NCBI GenBank assembly: GCA_002749535.1
Contig: MZZL01000379.1
Coordinates: forward strand, 1-64,000
Length of the DNA: 64,000 nucleotides
Direction: 5' to 3'
DNA from: Apophysomyces variabilis
Taxonomy: Eukaryota; Mucoromycota; Mucoromycetes; Mucorales; Mucoraceae
This document shows, piece after piece, positions 37,911 through 51,400 of the stretch. A program made the translations under genes and the position numbers. The notes under the pieces are model-generated. The model saw nothing but the letters and a program-made list of their open reading frames with translations, was not told where the DNA came from and ran no database searches. Numbering within the stretch: the stretch's first letter is position 1; every line of letters begins with the position of its first letter.

Positions 37911-39487
37911 ATGTTACCAGCGCGAATCAGTGCTTTCAAGCGTGTTCTAAACCACAGATTTTTTACTGCACAAGTTGGAGAATTACCCTATGAACGGATT
38001 CATAGTCCTGTGATGCTGAATGAGGTCTTGGAGTACCTCGCTCCCAAACCAGGTGGTGTCTACTGTGATCTAACATTTGGAGATGGCGGATACACCAAAG
38101 CCATCCTAGGTAAATTTAGGGGGAAGTTACCGCGGAAAGGGAAGGACAGGAAAATAGAAAGGAGAAAGGAGAAATGATATACTTGTCTGTGTCAACAATA
38201 AGGAGAACATTGGAAAAGTTGATTTGCGCCATTCTCAATAGATACATGCGATTGCAAAGTAGTTGCTATGGACCAAGATCCTACCGCTTACGAGAAAGCT
38301 CAAAAGCTGGCTAATACGGAACAATATCGGTAAGGTAGAAATAGAATGCAAGGGAAATCAAGTAAAAATCAAAATAAATAAAAATCCCATTGTATCAGAG
38401 GCCGCTTGATACCGATATTGAATCGGTTCGGTCAAGTACATTCGGCTGTTAGTGATCTACCCTGGAAAATCCCATGTTTCGATGGCATGGTCATGGATAT
38501 TGGTGTATCCAGTGGCCAGGTAAGATTCTGAATTAACATGATTACCTGTTCAACACGTACTACTTGTAGATTGAAACAGCCTCTCGTGGGTTTTCATACA
38601 AACTGGACGGCCCACTAGACATGCGCATGTTTTCTCGTGGTCGGTTGCAAAAAGCACAATCCGATGATGAGGCACGCTTGATATACAAGTCAATATCAGC
38701 TTATGAGCTAGTGAACTTTTTCCCGCGTGAGCAACTAGCAGACATCATCTTCCAGGTAATCTAAACTGCCTTCACGCTGAGAAAAGCATTATCAATTAAC
38801 AGATTCCCGTATATACAATTCAGTATGGTGGAGACCGATTGTCGCGTAAAATTGCAGATGCAATAGTAGCTGCTCGTCAAAAGGCGCCGATTGAGACGAC
38901 GGGCGCATTGGCCACCATTATCCAGAAGGCTTGTCCACAGCCTCGTTGGCAACGAGGAGACGATGACATGTTACGAAATTCTGCTGCTCGTACATTTCAG
39001 GCATTGCGAATTTATATCAACGACGAGGTACGCGACAAAAAGATAAGGCTTCTATTACATTGCCTTTAATTGAAAAAATTAGTTGGGTGAACTTAAAAAT
39101 GCACTCAGAGCAAGTGAATACTTGTTAAAGTCTCAGGGGCGACTGGTTGTAGTGACCTTCCACTCGCTGGAAGACCGGATCGCTAAGAATTTTATGCACC
39201 ATTGCTCCGGTCGCCGGTCGATGCAGGAAGCTGAAATGAACCAGTTTGACGTAAAACGCTCAGTCAATAGAGAGTGGAGAAAAGCTACTCGTCGAGGACA
39301 AGACCTGCTATTAAAACAACCTCAAGCGCAAAAGATAGCAGTTTCTCCATCCTTCCAACTTTGTTCCAAGCATGTGATTCATCCAAGTCGAGAAGAGACT
39401 CACATCAACCCGCGGAGTAGGTCTGCCAAACTGAGAGCAGCAGAGCGAACAAATGGAGAACCGCTCGCACCTTTTGGCTCGATCTAA
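37911..39487 (+). CDS. METTL15: METTL15/RsmH-type rRNA (cytosine-N4) methyltransferase
   Basis: SAM-dependent enzyme that methylates the conserved C1402-equivalent of small-subunit rRNA, in mitochondria in eukaryotes. Exons 37911-38109, 38242-38329, 38399-38519, 38570-38755, 38824-39027 and 39083-39487 give 400 residues. RsmH signatures are [35 protein letters not shown] (SAM motif), [45 protein letters not shown] and [17 protein letters not shown]. The N-terminus ([18 protein letters not shown]) is Arg-rich and lacks acids, consistent with a mitochondrial presequence. The C-terminal [12 protein letters not shown] is the usual RsmH end. Confidence 0.95.
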
Positions 39488-41219
39488 TATCATAATGGAA
39501 CCTGTAGCATAGAGTAAAATGGAAATTGTAGCGTAAAAAGATTAAAAGTCCTAAAGAAAGGAGAGCTGAAGAACCTAGTAAACTTTTTCGAGATTTACCT
39601 TTAGACAATAATTATGTTCCGAGTCACTCTGATATACTTCTTGGCATTTGTCTTGCATTTAACGAAATAGCATGATACCTGCCATTTCCTGGGTTTTCCT
39701 ACTTTGCCATAGAGTAAACATGGTCAGCAACTCATTGAGGTTTGATCCCAGTTACCGATGCCCATTGAGTTCCCCTTGGATCATATCTGCCTCTTTAATT
39801 GAACGTGTGACAAAACTAGCTGCAAAACTTTTAGTAGCAGATTAAAAATGATGCGATGAAAGTAGCGAACTGTGACTGGAAAACGCGTTTATAGCTTCTG
39901 CACTTTTGAAGACAAGGCTAGATATTTTTGAACTAAAGATTGAGAATCCCATTAGTGCTTCTGCTGCAGCGAAACAGGATGATATTATGTCTACACAGCC
40001 TGCAGACGGGTCAAATAATGCGATGAACGGCCCAATAGCATATCTGAGAACGAAAGTATTAAAGCCTGTTACGCTACTTTAAATTTCTGGCGGTTTGAAT
40101 TACAAACTAAAGTTTCATTCACTCATTTGTTTTGGTTCCTATGTTTAATGTAAGTGACGCGCAAGCTATCGCCGGAGACGTAGCGAATCAATTTTTCGTT
40201 GCTTTACGTCCTTTTGGAACAGTTTTTCCACTTAACTCTGCCAGTAATATGGGATATATATGTTGTAGAACTAGGCATTTTGGAGCCTTAATTTCTACAA
40301 AACAAGACAAGTGGCTCACACTATGACAGCGTACATACCCAAATGTAGGACATTCTAAATGATGTTTTATTTTTATTTTATTTTTATTTTTTTGGTTAAT
40401 ATGGTACTTCTTTCGGTAGTGAAATTTTGCTATTCATATGCCAGAAGCAGTTCTGGCTACAGATGACAATAGTGTAACAAAATCCACCATTACGGTTCTG
40501 GGATCCACCACTATATTCAGTGCTATTATTTCATATCAGGTGCAGGTTTCTGTAACATAGGAAACCAGTGTCGTAGAGAATTCTACTGTTTAAAACTGTA
40601 GCGGGAATAATTACCTGAAGCGAAGAGTCAAAGACAACCTAAACATACTAATGAGACGATTAGATCATCAGATACAATCGGGACTACATATATTTTACCG
40701 ATGGGCGCAATTCTCTGTCGGATACAGTCCAGTGAGCCATGTCTTTGAGGAAAATACAAATCTACAATCGATGAGAAAACACTACTCTGGCCACAAAGAA
40801 ACAAGCAGGTCTGTTACTACTCGCTTCAAACAGCCTGTGATTCCTATCTTGTGTTACTTTGTTGCCTGCAACGATTTTCTCATATTACTATTGTCTTCTC
40901 GAAAACAAACACTTATGCTCTGAAGTATACATTCGATGCAAGCAACCGTTTGACCATCCATAGGCGTCTTAGCAAGCTCTCCTTTGAGATAGGATGATGT
41001 TACTTTAATTTGATCTATTCTGCCATGTTGATGTCCTTGAGGATGAATAGCAATGATAATCATCTCAAATTACATGTAAAGTTATACGAGAATTCTCTTG
41101 TAAATCGTGATCAGAATTTGTGACGACGAACAGGCACACAATGCATCCGAGATTCGTGTTGCGTGACACTTGCCACATTCTCATTAACGAGACTGTTTGA
41201 ACCCCCTCAGGAGCTTAAC
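39488..41219. other. Intergenic, no gene seen
   Basis: About 1.7 kb. AT-rich, with a T/A low-complexity run at about 40366-40392. No recognisable coding sequence. Confidence 0.55.
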
Positions 41220-43043
41220 ATGGATTCTTTACCCGATCTACGCCGCAGCACTTTCAAGTCACGTAGCCATTTCAAACCTGAAGAAGTTAGACGACGACGT
41301 GAAACTGCTCAAGTGGAGATTCGAAAGCAGAGAAAGGAAGAAAACTTGGCAAAGAGGAGGAATCTGAACCTGGAGAACATACCAGACAACGATTCCGATG
41401 AAGAGGATAAATCTGATGCTTTGTTTGAACAGCAGGTGGATACTTCCTATATTCATATGTGGGAGTTTCTCATCATCTTAGGATCTGCCAGCTGCTGCAA
41501 CTCCTACCAGAACTGGTCGAAGCTGTTTTCTCCTCCGATACGGAAACACAGCTTCAGGCAACCTCCAGCTTCAGAAAACTGCTATCAAAAGAAAGGAACC
41601 CGCCCATAGAAGCAGTTATCGCAACTGGTGTAGTCCCAAGGCTAGTCGAGTTCCTTCGTTCCAGTAACACCGACATTCAGGTAAGGCAACTTTCTTCACT
41701 CGACCCCATTTGACACGAAACACGGACAGTTTGAGGCTGCGTGGGCGCTAACAAACATCGCCTCTGGAACTTCGGAACAAACTAAAATAGTGATCGATGC
41801 CGGTGCTGTCCCTCTCTTTATCGATCTCTTAGCCAGTCCTTCAGTGGATGTCAAAGAACAGGTAGATATAGTTTCTGCGTATATATACCTTTTTTAGATA
41901 ACACCGATCCATCCAGGCTGTTTGGGCACTTGGCAACATAGCAGGTGATAAACCTCAGCATCGTGACCTGGTATTGGCAGCAGGTGCACTTCCACCTGTA
42001 CTGGGCATATTTCAGGAGGGGAACGGTAAACTCTCGCTGATCCGTAATGCGACATGGACACTATCCAACTTTTGCAGAGGCAAAAATCCTCAGCCCGACT
42101 GGAGATTGGTATGCAGCATGGTTATGGTCAGAATTGTCTTACCTATTGAGGCTAGATTGCACCGGCTTTATCTGTGTTGGCCAATTTACTCTACGCAACG
42201 GACGAGGAAGTCTTGGTCGATGCGTGTTGGGCCATTTCCTATCTCTCGGATGGTTCGAATTCACGTATTCAAGCTGTTCTGGATGCTGGTGTAGCTGGTA
42301 GACTTGTGGAGCTGCTGGGTCACCCTTCTCCAACTGTACAAACGCCAGCGTTACGCTCCGTGGGGAACATTGTTACCGGAGATGACGTGCAGACGCAAAC
42401 CATTATAAATCATGGGGCCGTCGAAGCTTTGTTCCGGTTATTGAGCAGTCCAAGAGAAAATATCCGTAAAGAGACTTGCTGGACATTTTCGAATATTACT
42501 GCTGGCAACAAAGCCCAGATTCAAGCGGTGATTGACAGTGGTGCTTTCCCACACATCATCCATATTCTCGCCCAAGGCGACTTCAAGACGAAAAAGGAAG
42601 CATGCTGGGCGATCTGTAATGCAACCTCTGGGGACCTGGGAAAGTTAGATCAAATAAGATACCTGGTTTCGCAAGACTGTATCAAGCCATTGTGCGATAT
42701 CCTAACTGCAGGAGATAACAAGACAACAGCCGTTGCTCTAGATGGTATACAAAATATACTTCGTGCAGGAAACATGGAAAAAGTCAATACTGTGGACAAT
42801 TTGAACCCTTATGCTGCTCTCGTGGAAGAATGTGGCGGTGCCGACATCATCCATAATCTTCAAACCCATAGTAATGCTGAAATATATAAAAAAGCGTACG
42901 ATATCATCGACAAATTTTTCACGGGCGAGCACGAAGAACATGAAGATAATATGACGGACAATATTGCCGGAGGTCAATTTTCGTTTCAGCAATTGGAGCC
43001 ACAACTGGGTGGGTTCAACTTCGGGTCCGCTCCTCCACAGTAA
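41220..43043 (+). CDS. SRP1: Importin subunit alpha (karyopherin alpha)
   Basis: Adaptor that binds nuclear localisation signals and carries cargo with importin beta. Exons 41220-41435, 41492-41680, 41730-41861, 41917-42108 and 42156-43043 give 538 residues, the usual length. The IBB domain (about 1-70) has the basic cluster [20 protein letters not shown]. About ten armadillo repeats follow, with the typical [76 protein letters not shown] and [11 protein letters not shown] blocks carrying the Trp/Asn NLS-binding ladder. Ends in a Gly/Phe-rich tail. Introns are phase 0 throughout. Confidence 0.97.
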
Positions 43044-43581
43044 GTTGCACATTCTCCACAGCGTCTTCATCACTGTTAGCAAACTGCCTGGTCCAAACTT
43101 AGCTGATATTAAACATCGTATAACTTAATCGGTCCCTATTATTCCGGCTTATTGAATAAATCTTCCTACTTTAAAGACTGTGTCTGTTTTTTGAAAGACA
43201 CAAGTTACGAGCTAACTTGGAATCCAAACTTGGATCTTCCAATACAATCGCATAGAAGGGGATTCCGATTAGTGCAAAGGAATTTGAAAAGAACGGAGTT
43301 ATATGTGGTTTGCAATGCATACGATGGATGCTGTGCGAATATTTTATGTCATGGCTGCTATGAAACAATATAACGATATAGGGTGGCTCTGCTAGTGCAA
43401 ATGATTATCTGATACGAGCTAGCCGTATGATCGAAGACCGAGATGTTTGAACCATGCTTGTCTGCTCGTATAATTAAAGTGATGAATGTAAAGCGACTGA
43501 TTTTCTGTTCGTATTCTCTAGGATAATTTTTCAACCTAATTCGTCCTCTCATCAGTAATCTATATGTCTTCCGGGTCATTG
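43044..43581. other. Convergent 3' flanks, importin alpha / CFAP20
   Basis: About 540 bp between two convergent genes; no coding sequence recognised. Confidence 0.6.
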
Positions 43582-44278
43582 TTAAAGAAGGCTTACGGGT
43601 AAGAACAGTTTAAATTCTGCAGGTAATTCTTCCTCGCTATATAAGCGATCCGTGAAGTAGATGCGCCGCAGCCTGCAGTTTGCGTGCACAGTGACTCGTG
43701 ATGTTTCCGCATAATTTGTACCATAGGCGCGCTTAACAAAATCTGCCAGATTGAAGACAACCTGATTCCAACCAGGATCAAGTCGCATTGGCATTGTTGT
43801 GATATAGGGTTTTACACGTGTGACACTCTGATAGTTGGATGCTCTAAATCGTTGTTTCGTACCGTGATCGTCAAGAACTTCGATTTCGAAGGAAAAGTAT
43901 TTGTTAAGATTTTTAACGATTAGCACGATGTATGGCAGTTTAATCGCAAGTGAACGATTCACTTGTGCTGGACATGTAATATACGTGTTGGAAAGATTGG
44001 GAGAAACGATCTCAATCACTGAAGAGCTGATCATGTCGTCTGTGACACGTTGAATGTGCGATCCCTCTTCATTAGCGACTTCGGACCACAACTGTAACGG
44101 CTGGTTCCTGCAATGACGCAGGTCATTAATACTGCTGTTTATCATGGATGCATTCCTAGTGGTTTACCCAACACTATATAGAATGGACAGAAAGCCTGAC
44201 TAAAGTACATATAAATTTTAACTTGCTTTTGTAGTTGGAAACTTGTTGTGCGGATACCTGAAATGTATTCTTAAACAT
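43582..44278 (-). CDS. CFAP20: CFAP20/BUG22 family protein
   Basis: CFAP20 is a small conserved protein of ciliary and centriolar microtubule inner surfaces in flagellated eukaryotes. Exons 44278-44258 (21 nt, MFKNTFQ), 44199-44168 (32 nt) and 44107-43582 give 192 residues, against 193 in human. The join reproduces the family start [19 protein letters not shown]. Later blocks are [75 protein letters not shown] and [20 protein letters not shown] sequence (here [16 protein letters not shown]). The final VSLL differs from the family; a very short intron of about 37 nt could replace it with another tail. Its role in a fungus presumably lacking flagella is unknown. Confidence 0.94.
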
Positions 44279-44870
44279 ATATGCGTGTCTCAGCAAGGTG
44301 TCACCGCGACGAGGATCAAGTTTCAGCAGAAATTGTTAGTCACACAAGTTTGAAGGAAGCGATTTCTGCATCATGGGCTACTCATACCAACTTTCGATCA
44401 TTGTTTGTGTTTCTGATTAATATATTTACTATTCTTTATTCCTGGCTAACACCCGGATTATTCCAAAATGTCTTGTTTGTTCTATTCTACTCCTTCGAGG
44501 CTATTATAAGGTCTATTTCCTGAAGGGTATGAAATCTACGACTAACATTTAAAAGCGTTTTTAGAGTCCCGTGCTGTCTCTCATATGTATTCAGTTGCTT
44601 AGGTATCCAATAGTTTGTTTTTATTTCTTCATTAAAGGATTTAATCAGTTTTCGTATCTTCTCTCTATATATATGTGTCTCACAAAGCGATAGGAAAGGC
44701 TTTTTGCAACAACTACAACAGTGGGCTATCGCATGATTGTCTGTTAAGCCACTTTGACTCTTGCGTCAAAATTTAGAGTAACTTGTGTGACATCAAAAAT
44801 TGAGCGCATGATCAAAACTGCGTCGGCCGAGAAAACCAGAAACCTTGTCTTTTCTTTTCTCTCTTCTATC
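44279..44870. promoter_or_regulatory. Divergent intergenic region CFAP20 / PMP3
   Basis: 592 bp between two divergent start codons. A short plus-strand frame (44281-44523) is hydrophobic but unrecognised. TATA-like sequence TATATATATG lies near 44668. Promoter function is inferred from position. Confidence 0.45.
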
Positions 44871-45210
44871 ATGGTCGGTGATTGTTGTCTTATCCTTATT
44901 ATCCTATTGTTGCCTCCCCTGGGCGTCTTTTTGATGAAGGGATGTGGAGCTGATTTCTGGATCAACTTGTATGTATACAACCTGTTCAACGTATTGGGAT
45001 CTATTGACACGTATTCTTTTACTAGATGTTTAACCATTCTCGGTTACATTCCCGGTAAGAATTACTCTAGACATCCGTAATAACTTTTTTAATCTTGAGT
45101 ATCTAGGCCACTTGCATGGCTTCTATGTGTTGATCAAAGAACGAGAACAACGACGTCTCCAAGGCTACGGAGTGAACACACCCGCCTATGGTGCCGTGCC
45201 ACCCGCATAA
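44871..45210 (+). CDS. PMP3: PMP3/UPF0057 plasma-membrane proteolipid
   Basis: Small two-helix membrane protein affecting plasma-membrane potential and salt tolerance. Exons 44871-44968, 45026-45054 (29 nt) and 45107-45210 give 76 residues. The first helix (CLILIILLLPPLGVFLMKG), then CGADFWINLCLTILGYIPGH and FYVLIKE, match the family signature closely. The C-terminal tail after the second helix (about 25 residues, RLQGYGVNTPAYGAVPPA) is longer than in yeast Pmp3 and rich in Tyr/Pro/Gly. The small middle exon explains why no continuous frame covers the gene. Confidence 0.95.
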
Positions 45211-48200
45211 AAAGTTACACACAATACCCTGGTCTTTGTCCTTCGATTTACTATATCAGCAATAATATATTTTGATTTGCTCCCCCCAACGCAGTGTGTG
45301 AGGATTATCTAAAAAGTGATCAGTAATATAGCATTCTTCATTTATGACTCGGAGAAGGATATCTGAGAAATAGCTAAATTTCAAACCAGAGGGTAAAAAC
45401 AATCTGTGGGTTTCATCAATACGGAACTGTTCGGGAAAAACCACGTAAGGAAACCGTGACCATTCACATAAACAAAGCAATGCGAGCCAAAACAGTGTCT
45501 CAACAGGTCTCCAGCATTGACAGAGAACAACAGTGAGCCATCTTTTTTCTTGGCAAACAAAGGTTACACAGAACCCTGCCACAGTTCGACGGGAATCAGG
45601 TCCGTCAACTTTCCAAAACTACGGACATCGAAACCCTAGAACTCGAGGTCAAGGATATGCCTAATGTGATGGATTTGCTATGAAACCGTGAAACTCACTT
45701 TCTGTAACGGTACAAAAAAAACTATAAATCTAAAAGAGAGTATGGACCAAGAGAGTCAGATAATGACGATTAGTATAACCGAAAAGTGAACCCTTAAGGA
45801 TTAAAACAATATTCTGGACCCAGCATGAATATTACCAGTATGCCACATTGCATAAGCTGCTCTCCGTGGAATCTCTATAATCTCTTCTCTCTATTAGTAT
45901 ACTGTATTTTCGAGTAATTTTTGCGCGCAAAAACATTTTGCCGGTAGTACCACCAGTTTCCTGCAAGCTGGTTCGACCGTCGTACTCTTCAGTTGATATA
46001 TAGAAGTCTTTATTTAGGAGAAAAGAATACGTCCAGCAATGAAGTAGAGGAACAGATTCGTTAGAGATATTGTCTGACGCTTTCCAAGAAGGCCAAAGGG
46101 TCCTGTTGTTCTCAGTAGCAATTTGGTATGGGTATGCAATTTTGATGTGTGGGTCAAGAGAGCTGAGCTGCAATAAGTGGGTACAAGATATTACGAAGGA
46201 CAGTTAAATAGGCATTGTGTAAAACTTCAGCAGTAATGATAAGGGTCAAGTGCTTTGCAGAAGTGCAATGATTAGTTGAATATATTGTCTAATTGACCTC
46301 CATCCGTTTTATATACGATAAAAGTGCTCAATGATAAGATCCTTATATGGAGGACTATTGCTTTGTTCCTAGAGACATGTACCTTCAGTGAACACTGTTA
46401 ATTTATCTCTGTTTCTCACATATTCTATTGCCAACAGAAGTAACCATTCCTATGCTAACTTTGTCCTTCACTCTGTAATTTTTTAACGTAAGATCAAGGT
46501 TCAGAAGCTATGTTATACGAGGCAGATATCTAGGTTTCAAACATTCATTCTGCTCTTTTTTTTGCCTATTTGAAATCGTTGTCCACAAGCGATACTGGCT
46601 TATTTACGTTTTTATGTCTCCAGATCGTTTTTCGCGTTTTAAACTATTTATCTTACTTGGTGCATCTTTATTTCACAACATCATATCCATATCAGTCACT
46701 CACGTACACCTCTTGAATATCTTGCGTTAAAATGAGGGCTTCATTTTCAGCAATATGTTCTGTTACCGTAAACATATGTTAAAAATGGCCACAAATTCAT
46801 TTACTGCAGCCGCACGCGGCTGTAACGTAACGAGCGAAGCGAGTGCAGATGGACTAGTTCATTATGTACTGTTTATTGAATTATATTTTGCGCTATTTTG
46901 AAACAAATTATGCGTCGATGAAAGAACCGGCTGGGCGCCCACGCCGCGCCAAATTCATGATGTGCGTGAGCACAAAGGAAAAATAGACCAGGAATGTGAC
47001 TTCCGGCACGAAAAGCCCACCCACCCAGCCAGTGGGGAATGTTTTGCTTGCCTGCGCCGTTAGACTACAGAAGAATCAAAGTTAGGAATCATGATAGCAT
47101 TTTGTCTGGTTTGTTGCCTTACCGCTTTGTCGGATTTCATCTGTCCGAAATCACCTCAGTTTGGATGTCCGTAAGTGTATGTTGTCCTTGTTGTCAGAGA
47201 TGGATATTTGCCGCAATTGATCAGAACAGAGTGTACAATGAGAGGCATTTGTAATAGGTTTTTCCAAGAGCTATTGTGTCCTGAGATTAAATGGCTGCAT
47301 AATAACAACATTCAATCTTGTCGTACCTTGTTTCACCCAATGCTTCTCTTGAAAGATGCCTTGTGCATACTTTTTTTTAAACTTGTGTGTATTTTCTGGG
47401 AAGAATTAATGTTAATAAATGATAATTGTTGTAGTAGTACGAAATTACCTTTCTGTTGAGAGTCCAGCATGTCATTCTGTACTCTTCTGATTTAATAAAT
47501 GGAAGATTGGTCTAGCATACTAGAATCATGCGGTTAGATATCCTTCTTATGTCTGTGCGCTTTGACTTACCAGGTACATTTTTGACACATCAGATTGACA
47601 AAGGTATCAATAGATCACTTAATCGAAACTGCAGTAAGAGATAATGCCAAAAGAAAGGATGAAAAGGGACAACACGTCGTCTTATCAATGAAGGGACGCG
47701 TCATGTTATAACGCGTTAATGTTGGGGTAGTCGCGTGGATAGGGAAATTGTTGCCATTCAATGTCTCAAGTTCCGTGAAACCGGAGATGTCGTTCGAACA
47801 ATGACTGCTACTTAGATATGGATTCGTCTAGTTGACCAGTAGTTGCTCGTACGTTGACAAAGTCAATGACTCTGAAAGATCAAACCTAAGGTCATTATAA
47901 TTAATAGCGTGAATCAATTTATGAAGCCATGAGAACATCATTTGTCGCAAAATCATGTATTTTTATTCATATGACATTGGAAAGTCGATGCATTTCCTTG
48001 AAAGCTAGAGGTAGGTACGAGGTATTTCTTTTTGGGGTAAACGTAGCAAATGGTGCCGATTGCTTGATAAGATGCAGCTTGAGACAACAAGTGTACAACT
48101 TTATTACTCTAATGTATATGGACTCATTTCCTAAGTTGCACAGTCAACATAATGTTAACATAGAATCGAAATCGCGTGCATATGCACGAAAGAGTCAAGA

Positions 48201-48470
48201 AAGCTAATACTAAAAATGAATGAAGACCTTATGACTTTTCATAGAAAGCCTAATAAAACATGAGCTTTTTTTTCCCAATTGGATCATAGCAAGGCATTGA
48301 CAAATTTACTGCAAAAACTTGAATCCCAGCCTGCAAATGAAAAATAGAAATGCGCAAACAAATAGGGAAAGCACTGTACTATTTGTTTATCTAGCTTGCG
48401 TAGGATATCATATCAAAATTCTTAAAATTAAGTAGTATTTACAATCATTATCATTCTTTTGCCGTTATTT
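45211..48470. other. Long intergenic region holding repeat copy 2
   Basis: About 3.3 kb with no recognisable gene. Minus frames at 45256-45582 and 45832-46173 are unrecognised. It includes a perfect 7-bp-arm hairpin (46807-46822) and the dispersed repeat at 47040-47287. Confidence 0.5.
47040..47287 (+). repeat. Dispersed repeat, copy 2
   Basis: Diverged copy of 26262-26520, same orientation, roughly three-quarters identical by eye with small indels. Similarity appears to extend upstream to about 46930 (GCTGGGCGCC...GCGCCA). Noncoding in both copies. Probably a remnant of a mobile element. Confidence 0.7.
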
Positions 48471-51400
48471 TCACTCCTCCCGGGGTCTGTCGCTGGGTCC
48501 TACTACTGATCGTATGCTAGCCCGTTTAACAGCTTTGTTGCGCTCATTAATGTATTCGGAATACGTGCACCACAACTTATGTGGAAACAGAATCACTTTC
48601 CGTCCCCATTTTAGGACACAAATAATGATCCAAACACCTAGAGCAAACACTTAAAGAACGCAAACTACTTAGAAACGTTTCAAACAAGCCAAACTGTATT
48701 TTACCTGTCAGCAGATAGGATAACAAGGCATACCCAGTATCCATCCAAGGATTCTTCGCTCGATTGGCAAGAATGGCTTCAATATCCACCTCAAGCTTCT
48801 TTAACTATATAGTTGTCATATCAGTGACTGAAAGATACATATGTACAGTCTCCTCCCCCATCTCTCTCCCTTTCTTTCTCTTGTTTTTTCTGGATTAATA
48901 GCCATGACTTACGGCAGAGTACTGTGATTCGGGTATATCCTTTATGTAAACTTCCATCCTATTCCGGGTATCATTGACATCAATCTGCACATCTCGAACC
49001 AACTCTTCAGTAGAACACAAGGCGCGTTTGAACTCGAGCATCTCATTTCGCAAAGCCTCCACCCCCAATCGGACTTCTTCTTGTCGATAATCAAAGGGAT
49101 TTACCGATCGGTACGGGATATTGTTCAAAAGTAGAGAAGGAGCCCGTCGAATCGAGGCGTAGTTATATCGAGAAGATGTAATCGTAGGTTCGTGCGATGA
49201 TCCAGAGAGTGGTGTATTTGTGCTTTGCGAACTGTTGCACGACGAATTGGATGATGATGAAGAAGGGCCAACTGCAAACGATACATGCGGGCGGCATTCA
49301 TTGCCGCCTTTCCCTAATGCAGATTTGTATCCTTTCATGCTATGCCTCGGCCCATACAAGTTGCAATGGGTTTCGATATCGTCCAAACCTAAGCTGTCCA
49401 TCACATCGCAATGATCGTTTAAAAATTGCTACGCATTCCATGCGATTAATAATTCCCAAAGTATACCAATTCACCTAATCACCTTTGCTTTTTGCGAGAC
49501 TTTCTGTAGCGTCTCTAACCGTTCATCCACTGTCTTAGAAAAGGTCTCCATCTCTTCCTGTTCATAGCTTTTAAATCCCATTGAGCAATATATATTTTAA
49601 CCATAATGAATACGTACATATCGTGAGCATTGGGATCTTTCCCCAGCAAAGAGACATGAATATCGATTAGAGACCCTTCGCGTCGTTAGTGTCCGGTACA
49701 TGACCATTGCAAATCTCATACCAGTTCCAAACGCTTCGTTGTCCGCAATTTGGCCGAGTTTCACAAACTCATATGTATCATCTTGGCTGGCGTGTACTCT
49801 GGCTACATGTCAATTTTCAGTACCTTCTAATATGTCATCTGCAATAAATTACCGATCCTTTTAATAACCGGCTTCATCCCTGTATCACGTCTCATAGGAA
49901 AATACTCGCTGGATATGATTTCTGCGGCATTTACGGTCTCTTCATTATCCCCTTCATCATCCTCATCGTCGTCTTCACCATCCTCCTCCTCTACATCATC
50001 GTCTTTGCGATCACTTCCATCATTATCACTATCTACATAATCATCCTTCTGCATTCTTTTCACTTTGTGATAGTTCAACTCCATCTTCCCGCTATCTTCG
50101 TACTTTTTCAAGAGTAAAATAACGTCATCCGGTAGAGAGTCATAATCCAGAAGCAGTGTCCTCATAGTGTCAGTATGCTCGTTAGATTCGACTTTTCCAC
50201 TCTCACTGCCGCTCACACTTGCGCAAGTGCTCTTAATGGCACACTCACTCTCTGAACGATAGATCCCATCCGTGTCAGAAATATAACCATCCAAGGCGTC
50301 AGGAGCATCCGCATTATTTCCTAAATGCGCTTGGCTTGGTGACTGATGATCAAAGCAGTTAAGAAAAGTTCGCTAACGCGCATTGTATGAGATTTCGACT
50401 TTCTACTAGCACAGACTTAGCAGATCTTACCTCGTGTTCGTCTGCAGCCCATACTGAATAATTTACGCCACTGTCTACCAGCTTATTTTTTTCTTTGTCT
50501 TGTATCATAGCGAAATGGTACTTTCGGTCGTTTTGGCTGTTACTTCGTTTGATGATCCCGCCTGTGCTTATTCGATGCCGCAGTTTTGCAGCATTTCCGT
50601 TCGGTTTAGCTGAGGACTTGGTATAGTCTTTGATAACTGATTGCATACTGTCAAAGGAATGCCTCCGTTCATCGTAGCGTTTCTTCTGTTGACTGTTTGT
50701 GAGAAATAAGGATGTATCGACGGTAGTTGTTGGAAGGGCTGACGAAGAAGTACGTTGATGGCGCGATGTGGTCCAAGGTAAGCGAGATTTCATGGACGAT
50801 GTTGGATGCAGGGACGACATTCGCTTTAAAATATCCGTAGATGGCACTGGAAGCCTCTGACGAGTAGAGTTCTCCTGCGCAGATCCTTTATTGCTTGCTG
50901 TGCTTCCACAACTGTCTTCTAGTACCATCGGCAGCGATTCCAGTTCGGTAGGTGTGCATGGTTGTGACCTATCAGATTCAGTAGATAAGCGGGAACCTTC
51001 TGTCGGACGATTGATATCTCCATCGGCTCTGGCTTTCCCTTTAGACTTGTCTCGCTTAATTAATGCCTTGTACCACGATCGTCGATTGTCTGATTTGGTG
51101 TTTTCCCTGGAGACTTCTTGTGGAGTGAAATAAGAGATATCTTTGTTGCCAGGAGATGACAATGTTGATGGTGGCGGTGTGCTCATGGATGGTCGAGTGT
51201 GAGGTGATACACAAGCTCTTTGCGATTTAAAGATCAAATCTTCCGTGCTTATAGACGACCCAGATACACGTGATAAGAGATCAGCTCGCGAAACGTTGTG
51301 GCTATGTTCGGCAGTATTACGATTTATATGCTCAATTGGCACGTCGTTCATGTAAGGGTCTTGTGAATCTTTCTTATTATAGTCAATGGCATCTGTGGAT

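Noticed and set aside
44281..44523. 80-codon hydrophobic frame between CFAP20 and PMP3
   Set aside because: It begins right at the CFAP20 start region in shared promoter DNA and has no family match.
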